DNA of 64,000 bases, taken from assembly GCA_963709175.1 (NCBI GenBank), contig CAVPVK010000015.1, positions 356,769 to 420,768 on the forward strand, read 5' to 3'. The DNA comes from JANXQG01 sp963709175. Lineage in GTDB: Bacteria; Planctomycetota; Planctomycetia; Pirellulales; Thermoguttaceae. A program made the position numbers and the translations under genes. The notes beneath the pieces are model-generated. The model worked only from the letters and a program-made list of their open reading frames with translations, was not told the origin of the DNA and ran no database searches. Numbering within the stretch: the first letter of the stretch is position 1; every line of letters starts with the position of its first letter. Shown here piece after piece: positions 56,241 to 64,000 of this stretch.

Positions 56241-59200
56241 CTACCCCCGGCGGAAAAGTTGCCGTCGCACCTCAGCAAGCCATGCCGGGGAGGGAAGGCC
56301 GTAGGGACGGAACTTCTCCATCTGGCCGCGGCCGCCGTCATAAAAAATGGCTCGGTGCACCCCCAACCGGGCAGCGTCGGGTGAATCCATCAGGCTGCTG
56401 CTGTCACCGGCATTCATTTGGAAGAGTACTCGCAGGTCAAAATCGCGGAGTCCCTGGCGGTCTAGCAGGCGGTTTACCGTCGCGTAGGAATCGCACCAAG
56501 CTATCGTGTGAATGCCGCAGGCCGGCCCCTCGCGAAGAATTCCCGCAAACATCTTACCGGGCGTGGCAGGCTTTTGTTCCTCACGTCCAAAGGAAAAATC
56601 GTCGTCTTTTCGCAGATCGCGGAATCGACCCAGGTTATAGAGAAAAAGATAGATCGGGGGCAGGCCGTCGTTGCCCTCTTGTTGCCGGAAAGACAATTCT
56701 GCGAAGATCTCGCTGAGGATCTCTGGTGCTTCGCGAACCTGCCCGACCACCACGTCATGTGGCAATACCTCCGCAATCCTCTGCCAGTAGCCCGCCTCAG
56801 GGGCCTCCGGTCGTGTCCCATCGAGGATGCGGAAGCGCACTGCTGGTACGTCAGGCTTTCCAGGTGCGTCAGGCTTTCCAGGTACGTCGGCCCGACGTGC
56901 AACGTGTTGCGCGGCCAATGCAATGAGTCCCGTCGACATCACCCCCAGGCTGGCCTCCTCCCGATGCCCGGCCAGGAGCAGGTTGCTGCCGGCCTGGCGG
57001 GAAAAGGCTGCAGATGTCGGCCCCTTGATGGCTACGGCGGAACCCAGCCAGAAACGCGGCTCCGTCACTGCGGCGGCGGGCGTCTCCCCCGCGGCGTCAG
57101 GCGATACCGGCGAGGCACCCGTGCCATACGCCGCCAAAGCGGCCTGCAACTCAGGATTTTCGCCCTGGTCGGCAGGAACATTGCCTTCAAAGACAATTGG
57201 CGGGGGACGGCGGACGTTCCGGCGTTTTCCCAGCTCGGACAGACGGTGAAGGTAGTCGTCGCGCTCGTCGTCCGAAAGCCAGACGATCTGGAAAGGATGG
57301 TTCCCCTCGAACAGCCCGTTGGCATCGTTATAAATTGCCTCGCCCGGCCGGGTGAGCAGACGGGCGGCTGTGTTCTCCTCACTAAGGATCAAATGAGCGT
57401 CGGCTTCACTGCACTGCAAGGCGATCCGCACCGCCATCTGGCCGATGGTGCTGCGGGCTAGCGAATAGGCCCCGCCCAGCGTTTGCGAACCCAAGAGCAC
57501 GTGGATGCCGAAGGCACGGCCTTGCCGCACGAGGCGGTCCAAGAGCAACGCCGATTCCTGGGCGATGTGGTCGTCCTCGACGAACAACTCCTGAAACTCA
57601 TCGATCATCAGCAGGATGCGGGCCAGTTTCTCGTCGGGCAGGGAATTGCGGAACCCCTTCAGGTCCTGCACGCCCAGCCGGCGGAACTGATCGCCGCGGC
57701 TCCGCAGCTCGGCGTCCAGCCGCTGCAACACGCTCAGGCCGAACTCCCGCTCGCTCTCGATGGCGATCACGCGGGCGTGCGGCAACTGGTGCCGTGCGTA
57801 AGCTTTGAACTCGACGCCCTTCTTAAAGTCGACGAGGTACAATTCGATCTCGTCCGGGCTATAACGGAGGGAGACGTTGGTGATCAGGACGTGGAGCAAC
57901 GTCGACTTACCTGAGCCCGTCTTGCCGGAGATGAGCACGTGCTGCGATGTGCCGCGACCGAGTTCGAGGTCCTGAAGTTTCATCGCCCCCGCGCGGCCCA
58001 AAGGCACATCGATGCCGCTGCGGCTGTCGCCGCTCCACCAGGCGTCTTCGGCGGGGATGATGCACTTGAACGGCACTTCCACGCGGCCGGCGTCGCGGAC
58101 TTCGTGGCCCACGGCCCGCACGATTTCAGTGAATCGTTCGGGCGCCGGCGGCTGATCGAGAGCGACGGCCGCCGCACCGTATTCCGGGTGTTTCCAGACA
58201 AACTGGCCCTTCTCCCAGCGCAGCAGCAGGGCGCCGGTGTCCAGGTCGGAGACGCGGACGTTGTGCGGCGGCGTGAGCGTGGAATCGACGGAAAGCAGCA
58301 CGAAGACGCCACAGCGGGCGCCGCTGGCGACAATGCTCTTCAGCCGCTGCACGGCTGTCTCCGTGAAGTTCGCGGGAAAGTTGGCGATGACCAGGATGCG
58401 GTAGGGCTCGGCCATCTCGCCGGCGAAGGCGTTGTAATCGAGGATCGACCCGAATTCGTTGCGCAAGTAGACCTGGATCACATTTTCCATGTGCTGGGTC
58501 AAGTCGGCCAGTCGTTGCTCGATGTGGTCCGAGTCGGTCCAAATACGGCTGGAGACGAGTTGCTCGTCGAAGTCGGCCAGATGCATGAAGGCGGAAAAGT
58601 TCTCGCCGAGACCAACGGGGTCAAAGATTGTGAAGCGGACCTTGCCTGGCGGCATCGAAGTCAAGAGCCGCAGCATCGAGGCCTGGAGCGACTGGACGGC
58701 CAGGCTGCGGACTGTATCGCCCGCCTTCAGCAACAGCAGGGAGTGGGCGGGCAGCGGCAAGAGCAACGGCAGGCTATACTCGGCGGCGGGCGGCCGCAGA
58801 CGGGGATCGTCGGGGATTCCACCGCGGATCTTCGCCAGTTGCACGGTGATTTGCCCGAAGCGGACGGCAGCCGGCATTTCGCTCGGCGGCGCCCAGGACG
58901 GGGCATCGGCCGCGCTGAAGTCGAGGAAGAGTCGCTGGCAGTTCTGGCGGATGGTCTCCACCGCTTCCACGAAACGCGCGACGCCTGCGTTCCAGTGCTG
59001 GGCCATTTCGTTCCACTCCCGTTCGTATTGGGCTTTGCTGGCGGCCAGCGCCTGTTGGCGGACCTCGCGCAAGGCAGCCGATTGGGCCTGGTAGCGGCAT
59101 TCCATTTCGTGGAGGAAGGAGGGTACTTGGCGTCGGCCTGCTGCAGGACATGGTCCCGGGCGGCCTGAATCGCCGCCATCCGCGGCGGGTAGGTGGCCTC

Positions 59201-60212
59201 GATCTCGGCGGTCTCCCGCTCCCGCCGGCCGAGGCTCGCGCCCATGGCGGCAAACAGCCGCTCGTTGGCCAGGCCGATGTCGGCCCGCTGGCGGCTGTCG
59301 ATGGCGTCGATCAATCGCTGGCAGTCGCCCTTGGCGATCTCGAGCGTGGAGTTGCGGTCGAGCCCGGCCTCCAGCATTGTCCGCCGCAAGGCGAGGTAAC
59401 AGTCGGCACATCGCCGCCGCGCCAGGTAATTGACAGGCACGCCGATGGAAAGGAAGAGAAAGATGGCGGTCGCGGCGCTGGCCGGAAGCCAGTACAAGAT
59501 ATTATTCCAGCCGAAAAAAACCCCCGCAGGCGGCATCATCGCGAGCCACAGCAACAACATGATGCCCATCGGCCGCAGGCCCTGGACGAATCGCGGCAGG
59601 AGCAGACTCGAGAGGGCATGGAACTGGGTGCGGGCCATGTCCAAGGCATGGCAGAAGCGGCGCACGGGATGCCGTTCCAGCAACATGCTGACCGGCTGCG
59701 GGTCGACAAAGTCGTGCCACTGCCCCCAGCGATTCAGGAGTGCCACTGCCTGGCGATGGATCGTCTGCAATTCCTGCCATCGCGATTCCAACTGCGATTG
59801 CAGGTCTTTGAGGTTCACGCCCGATCCGCCGCGGGCGGCTTCGGCAATCGTGCTGGCCTCCCACTGGGCGTTTTGCATCTCCTGCTCGGCGGCGGCCTTT
59901 TCGTTCTCGAACCGCTCGGCAGCTGCCCGGCGGGCCTCATCATACTGCCGCTGGGCAGCGGCAAAGTCGCGCTCGAAGCGGGCACTGGCCTCCTTGCGCA
60001 AGGCCGCCTCTTCGGCCTGGGCCGCGGCTTTCTCGGCCTCGTAGCGGGCCGTCAGGATCTCTAGTCCTTCCCGGCAGGCGTTTTCCGCGGCCTCGTTTCG
60101 CGATGAGAACCCGGCTGCGATAGCCTCCTCCGCCGGCACGCGCTCGGCTGCCGCCTGGCACAATGCGTGAAGGATCTGCTGCGGTCCGTCGGGAGAGAAA
60201 GGGCTCGGTCAT
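56241..60212 (-). CDS. EccC/EssC-like FtsK/SpoIIIE ATPase (two frameshifts)
   Basis: About 1320 residues once two frame changes are repaired (near 60190, giving MTEPFLS-DGPQQILHALCQAAAERV; and one C added at 59121-59123, giving ADAKYPSFLHEMECRYQ). Order: coiled coil (~30-130, YEAEKAAAQAEEAALRKEAS), two membrane helices (~215-270, MGIMLLLWLAMMPPAGVFFG and LYWLPASAATAIFLFLSIGV), second coiled coil, pre-ATPase domain, ATPase 1 with Walker A SGKTGSGKSTLLH (~760) and Walker B ILLMIDEFQELF (~870), and a second ATPase-like domain whose P-loop is degenerate (SNLLLAGHREEASLG, ~1080). No FtsK gamma domain for DNA-sequence reading. Two TM helices plus serial FtsK domains is the EccC/EssC plan. It ends the WXG100-like operon. 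Confidence 0.85.
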
Positions 60213-60237
60213 CGTGCGGTATCACGCCGGTTTCTTA

Positions 60238-60471
60238 TTATTCATTCTCGTCGCGACACTGCCGCTGGGCCGTATTGAGCACTTCCGCTAGCCGGTGGAT
60301 AGCCTCGATCATCGTTTTCAGCCGCGGCTCGATCGGCTCGAGATAGGTCTCCCGGAAGCGCTCGTTGGCCTCGTCGCTCCAGGCCTCGCTGATTTCGGCA
60401 CTCCTCACCTGCAGCGTCTTCAATGCCAATTCTAGCTTGGCCGTTCCCCCCGTCAGGTCCCAAAGCCTCAT
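60238..60471 (-). CDS. WXG100-like small protein A
   Basis: 77 residues from ATG 60471, which overlaps the preceding stop (ATGA) and has an AGGAGG site inside that gene. All-helical, with SAEISEAWSDEANERFRETY: a W-S-D turn in place of WxG, then PRLKTMIEAIHRLAEVLNTA. Length and helix-W-turn-helix layout match the WXG100/ESAT-6 superfamily. No C-terminal YxxxD/E signal is evident. 25 bp upstream of the ATPase gene. Likely substrate or structural partner of the ATPase. Confidence 0.7.
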   Translation of the reverse strand: MRLWDLTGGTAKLELALKTLQVRSAEISEAWSDEANERFRETYLEPIEPRLKTMIEAIHRLAEVLNTAQRQCRDENE

Positions 60472-61142
60472 GGTTCGCCTCCTGCGGGATTGGCTGGACT
60501 GTTCGTAGCGGGATTGACGGTAGCGCCGGGAGGAAGACGGGGAGCAGGGGAGAAAGGGGGAAGGGGAGAAGGAGGCGAAGCGGATGGGCCTTCCGGAATG
60601 GACTCTGTGATCTCCCCCTGTCCCCTCTCCCCTGCCCCCCCTCCCGTCTGCCAACTCCCCGCCTGCTGGGCCAGGTAGTCCTCGAGGTTGTCCATCATCC
60701 GCCGCAAGGCCGCCATGGCCTTGGGCGTCTCAGACTCCAGCCAAGCGGCAAAGGGGGTCTTTGCGCCGCGATATTCGTCCACCGCATGATCGATCGCGCG
60801 GGCGGAATGCCGCACGGCCTCGACCTTTTTCTGGGCAAGCTCCAGTCGCCGCTGCGCCCGCGCCAGGGACTTTTTCTCGTCGATGCAGGCCGGCGCGTGG
60901 TCGCCGACTCGCCGGGCGGTCATCGCTTGCTGCAAGGCCACGCGGGCCGCGGTAATCCGCTCCCAACTGCGGCGGACCTCGTGATTCCAGTATTCGTACC
61001 GATCGTGGTGGATCCACTCCAGCGCGCGGCGGACCTCCATGTCGAGGCCCTCCACGGTCGCCATCGCCTCGTTGCGAAAGGCATCGACCGCTGCGGCCAT
61101 TTCTGCAACCGCTTCGATCCGGGTGAGTCGGGCCTGGGCCAT
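60468..61142 (-). CDS. Coiled-coil protein of the WXG100/FtsK operon
   Basis: 224 residues. Residues 1-155 are strongly helical and charged (MAQARLTRIEAVAEMAAAVD, WNHEVRRSWERITAARVAL, LARAQRRLELAQKKVEAVRH), reminiscent of long WXG-like/LXG helical hairpins but without a toxin domain. Residues ~175-224 are Pro/Gly-rich and encoded by a G-rich/C-rich inverted repeat. 12 bp after protein B and overlapping protein A. No family recognised; a secretion partner or chaperone is inferred from context only. Confidence 0.6.
   Translation of the reverse strand: MAQARLTRIEAVAEMAAAVDAFRNEAMATVEGLDMEVRRALEWIHHDRYEYWNHEVRRSWERITAARVALQQAMTARRVGDHAPACIDEKKSLARAQRRLELAQKKVEAVRHSARAIDHAVDEYRGAKTPFAAWLESETPKAMAALRRMMDNLEDYLAQQAGSWQTGGGAGERGQGEITESIPEGPSASPPSPLPPFSPAPRLPPGATVNPATNSPANPAGGEP
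60530..60660. repeat. G-run/C-run inverted repeat in the coiled-coil gene
   Basis: Left arm 'gacggggagcaggggagaaa' with further G runs; right arm 'ctccccctgtcccctctccc' with further C runs. The arms are roughly complementary and could fold into a long hairpin. Encodes the SPPSPLPPFSPAP-type tail. Confidence 0.6.
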
Positions 61143-61154
61143 CGTGTTTGCCTG

Positions 61155-61427
61155 CTAACGCTGCTGGAGATATTCGTCGATGATCTCGGCCTTGCGAGTC
61201 AAGTAGGGAACGTGGTGCTCGATGACCTCGACGAAGCGCGCGATCGTCCGCATGTGCTGCTCGAACTCCTCGGAGAACTTCTTTTGCTCCTGGTCGCGCC
61301 ACGTGCGTTCCAAGGCCGCCATCTGCGACCCCAGGGACGTGACGCGATCCTGGACCTCGTTGCTGAACTTCCTCAGGTTCTGGGCAAACCGCCGCAACTC
61401 TTCCGGATCCACAATGGCTTGAGGCAT
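61155..61427 (-). CDS. WXG100-like small protein B (first gene of operon)
   Basis: 90 residues; AAGGAGC site 6 bp before ATG 61427. Two long helices around LERTWRDQEQKKFSEEFEQH (W-R-D at the turn, then FxxxF), the arrangement of WXG100 proteins: N-helix EELRRFAQNLRKFSNEVQDR, C-helix TIARFVEVIEHHVPYLTRKA. No signal peptide, as expected for ESX-type substrates. First gene of a four-gene operon ending in the EccC-like ATPase. Confidence 0.72.
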   Translation of the reverse strand: MPQAIVDPEELRRFAQNLRKFSNEVQDRVTSLGSQMAALERTWRDQEQKKFSEEFEQHMRTIARFVEVIEHHVPYLTRKAEIIDEYLQQR

Positions 61428-61437
61428 AGAAGCTCCT

Positions 61438-61500
61438 TCACAGAACGGAATTCATTCCCTTCGACGGAAAATTCATAGAACGGAATAAATTCCATTTTAC
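61438..61500. repeat. Two 'gaacggaat...attcc' palindromes at the divergent promoter
   Basis: agaacggaattcattccctt at 61442 and tagaacggaataaattccat at ~61477; same family as 42234-42430. They lie between the WXG operon and the divergent membrane gene. The remainder of 61428-61775 shows no gene. Confidence 0.75.
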
Positions 61501-61775
61501 CAAGCGACGGCGGGCGGTTCCGGCACGCCAGCCATGGTCTGGATTCTAAAGCGCCGCGGAGAAGTTGTCAAATCGGGGGAATAGGCAGTAGAATGGGTGC
61601 TGCGATTGAGCCGCTTAGGGTGGGACCAGCAAACCGGACGTTATGGTGGGCCTGCGGTCGCGGCTTATCGTCAATTCCACTATTGACCTTGAATAAAGGC
61701 AACTCGGTTTGCGCAGGCGCACCATGGCCCGCGCAACCCTGTCCCGCCCTATCCCTTACGTCTGAATCGCAGAAA

Positions 61776-63353
61776 ATGGGTGGCGTGACTGTTCGAGCCG
61801 CTGGAGAACCGGTTGTGGCAGAGGGAATCCCTGTCAACATTCTGGAATATGATTGGCTGCGGCATTTCTTCCGCTTCGTTGGCGTTGTCGCCCTGATGAC
61901 GGGGATGGGCCTGGCCTCCATGGTGCCCAACGCCAGGCTGCCGGGAGTCATTGTCTGCCTGGCCGGGATCGTCGCGTTGGCAGTCAACGAAGTCTTGTTC
62001 GCCCGCTGGCAGGCGGCCGCGCGGACCGTGATCGACACCGGCAGCGGATTCCGCTGGCTCGGCGGTCCTGTGGACGTCGACGTAAGAGACGATCAGGTGG
62101 TTGCCGTCCGTCTCAAACAGACGCCGAAATTCTCGGCCGGACTCCTGAAGGGAAAAGTCCGCCGCTTTGAGGTCTGGACGGAGGGCAGCGAGCCCATGCA
62201 GATGGTCAACCGCCTGAACGTGGCCGCCGTCGATCCCCTGGATCCGCTCATCGTCCGGCTGATCGAGGATCTAAAGCAGCGGACGGCGGCGGGGCTGGCT
62301 GCCGGCGCCGTGCTGGAGGGCGACGACTGGAGATTGGCTGCCGCGCAATTCTCCATCGGCCGCGGGAGCAGCACGCGAATTTTGCCCTTCGCGGAAATCG
62401 ACAAGGTGGGAGTCTATGACGGCAAGATCTGCTTGTGGCGCACCGGCCAGGACGAGCCGGCTGCGCGGATCAAGCCCGATACCAGGAACGCCCCGATTCT
62501 GGCCGCCCTTATCGCCGAGTGGAACGCGCACAAGCGGGAAGGCGCTCCGCAACTATCCACGACGCAAAACGACACTACCGGCCTGGGCCGCCTGCTCTTC
62601 GAGCGACGCAAGAAACGATGGTTTATGGCTGGCCTTGGTATTGGCGGTCATTAGCGGGGCGGTGGGAATCTGCCTGCTTTTCGACCGTGATGTGATGTCG
62701 CTGGGCGTGATCCTCCTGGCAGCGGCGGCCGTGTCAATGACACTGGGCCTGATCTATCGGGCGATTCCGCCTGCGTTGTCACGAACGGGGGCTGGTCCGC
62801 CGCCGCGGTCACAACGAACTCCGCCTGCGGCACGACGAGATCGAGGAGCTGACGTACGCGGCCACGCGGATGTTCTACAAAGGCAGCTACATCGGGACCC
62901 GCCTGGCATTGACCTTCCGCGGCCCCGCGGGCGGCGATCTCCTATTCCGCCCGCGTGCAGAACATGGACGCCGACATTGATGAGCTCCGCGACACGGTTG
63001 CCCAGATCATTTCCGCCCGCATGCTGGAGGACCTCCGCTGCGGCCGCGCGGTGCCGTGGACGAGTGACGTGAAGTTGCTCCCCCAAGGCGTGCAGTTCCG
63101 CCGTGCACGGATGCTGGGACTGGTTAGCGGCCCCGTGGAGGTATTGCCCTATGGGCAGATCCGCGATGCAACTTTGAAAGACGGCATGTTCTATCTTTAC
63201 GGCAATTCGGAGGCCAAGCCCTTGCTCAGCAAACCGGTGGGCTCAGCCAATTTCTTTCCCGCCTACTATACCCTTGGCGAGGTACTGGGCTCGGCGACTC
63301 TGGGCGGTCAGGGGGCAATCCCTGCGGAAGCGGTAGCGGAGAAGACGGTATAA
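61776..63353 (+). CDS. Membrane protein with two TM-pair/soluble halves, multiply frameshifted
   Basis: About 525 residues from ATG 61776 after repair. Half 1: two helices (VGVVALMTGMGLASMVP, GVIVCLAGIVALAVNEVLF) and a soluble region (RWLGGPVDVDVRDDQVVAVR, ILPFAEIDKVGVYDGKI). Half 2: two helices (LVLAVISGAVGICLLFDRD, SLGVILLAAAAVSMTLGLIY) and a soluble region (HDEIEELTYAATRMFYKGSY, EVLPYGQIRDATLKDGMFYL). The soluble parts look like PH-type domains ('I..v...dg.i.l' strands). Three frame breaks, near 62630, 62787-62791 and 62948, each one base, two of them in G or C runs. Divergent from the WXG operon. Function unknown; real gene decay cannot be excluded. Confidence 0.6.
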
Positions 63354-63395
63354 GAAACGCTGGCCGGTCGAGAGACGGCCCGGAAAGGAGGGGCT

Positions 63396-63596
63396 ATGCC
63401 GATTCACGGTTGGACACGAATTTCCTCTGGTACTATTCAGAACTTTCACCGGCGCTGGGTGATCGCGATTTGCGATACCCTGAATGCCGGGCGATTGCCC
63501 GAAAACTGTTTCGCGACGGCTGAGGAGTACGTTGGCCGGCTTGAGTACGAAAGGGCGACCCGCATGCGCGAACTTCTTGACCGAAAAGAACAGTAA
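63396..63596 (+). CDS. Short 'MPIHxWTR' conserved protein (probably truncated)
   Basis: 66 residues with an AAAGGAGG site. MPIHGWTRISSGTIQNFHRR followed by CDTLNAGRLPENCFATAEEY matches the N-terminus of a planctomycete protein family (MPIHDWTR..., DUF4058-like) that is usually longer. Here a stop follows after ~20 more residues, so it is either a short member or a truncated copy. Confidence 0.6.
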   Translation: MPIHGWTRISSGTIQNFHRRWVIAICDTLNAGRLPENCFATAEEYVGRLEYERATRMRELLDRKEQ

Positions 63597-63659
63597 ATTC
63601 GATTGCGTCAGGGACAGGTCAGGCCGGCCCAACCCCGATCCGTTCTTAGCGACACACCG

Positions 63660-64000
63660 TCATTGATCGCTGCTAAAGTCAACGCCCTGATAGATCGCAG
63701 CCAGCGGCAACTCTGCGTTGATTGCCTCCAACGGAAGGACTTGGTCCATGCCTTCATACTCCCGCAGACTCCAGCTTCCGTCGCCCTGCCGCACGTGCGT
63801 CTCGACGCGGGTCTCGTCCTGGGATACCAGCAAGATGGTTTTGAGCGTCTCGATGCGACGGTAGTGCATGGGCTTCGTACCGCGATCGTATTGCTCCGTA
63901 CTCGGCGAGAGGACCTCGACCAGCACGGTCGGATTGACGTAGGTCTGCCCGCACGGATCGTCGGGATCGAGTTCGCGCTTGCCGCAGTAGACGGAGACAT
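63660..64000 (-). CDS. Uma2-family putative endonuclease (5' end outside window)
   Basis: 113 visible residues: YVNPTVLVEVLSPSTEQYDR, GTKPMHYRRIETLKTILLVS, GDGSWSLREYEGMDQVLPLE and LAAIYQGVDFS. EVLSPSTExYDRGxKxxxYR is the core of the Uma2 (DUF820) restriction-endonuclease-like fold, with the catalytic Glu in VLVEVLS and Lys in TKP. Expanded in planctomycetes and cyanobacteria; biological role unclear. N-terminus lies past the right edge. Confidence 0.88.
   Translation of the reverse strand, partial: VSVYCGKRELDPDDPCGQTYVNPTVLVEVLSPSTEQYDRGTKPMHYRRIETLKTILLVSQDETRVETHVRQGDGSWSLREYEGMDQVLPLEAINAELPLAAIYQGVDFSSDQ

Noticed and set aside
56241..60212. Programmed frameshifting in the FtsK-like gene
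   Set aside because: The two breaks lack slippery-site/structure features and match the same G/C-run pattern seen in unrelated genes.
63608..64000. 130-residue minus-strand frame at the right edge
   Set aside because: Out of frame with the conserved Uma2 sequence on the same strand; Arg/Ser-rich shadow.

Overview
The window looks like a chromosome segment of a planctomycete (Planctomycetia, Pirellulales-like). The support is a combination of traits: large secreted proteins with an N-terminal LEPLENRRLL motif, PEP-CTERM proteins, autotransporter-type beta-strand repeats, a BBP7-like outer-membrane barrel, a Tat-exported Gfo/Idh/MocA oxidoreductase beside TIM-barrel sugar isomerases, UVR-motif and Uma2 proteins, and the 'MPIHxWTR' small-protein family. 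I saw no rRNA, tRNA, CRISPR array or intact insertion sequence.

Layout. 0-7.6 kb: three exported proteins (a giant beta-strand repeat protein running off the left edge, a right-handed beta-helix protein, a glycosidase-like protein). 7.7-14 kb: a minus-strand series of hybrid histidine kinase, response regulator/ATPase fusion and N6-adenine DNA methyltransferase. 14-17 kb: ROK sugar kinase, acyl-CoA thioesterase, BBP7-like barrel. 17-19 kb: a gene-poor scar with decayed REP-type transposase pieces, a tiny lipoprotein and a TPR fragment. 19-26 kb: a kinase/regulator pair with an excisionase-like HTH, mnmG, lptF-like permease, TIM-barrel isomerase, arfB-like release factor, UVR protein. 26-31.4 kb: rfbA, rfbB, orphan LolD/MacB-type ATPase, PAP2-like phosphatase, RNase D. 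31.4-39.8 kb: hypothetical proteins, a secreted protein with two TolC-like halves, dus, Gfo/Idh, EamA transporter, exported isomerase. 39.9-46.1 kb: UDP-sugar dehydrogenase, NAD-dependent sugar epimerase, a TPR membrane protein and a FixL/FixJ-like pair. 46.5-56 kb: surface-protein block with two PEP-CTERM proteins, a cysteine-rich barrel and a ~2040-residue protein with about eleven 321-bp tandem repeats. 56.2-63.4 kb: a compact operon of a WXG100-like protein, a coiled-coil protein, a second WXG100-like protein and an EccC/EssC-like FtsK/SpoIIIE ATPase, facing a divergent membrane protein. 63.4-64 kb: a short conserved protein and a partial Uma2 gene.

The most interesting locus is the last operon: its layout resembles a minimal type VII (ESX-like) secretion module, but in a lineage with a diderm envelope. 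Two other themes run through the window. First, at least a dozen genes are broken by one-base length changes, mostly in short G/C runs, and the reading frame can be restored in every case; this looks more like assembly error than real gene decay. Second, several families of short palindromic or AT-rich dispersed repeats sit between genes and also inside genes, where they add residues to proteins (DNA methyltransferase, TolC-like protein, Dus, coiled-coil protein, TPR membrane protein).
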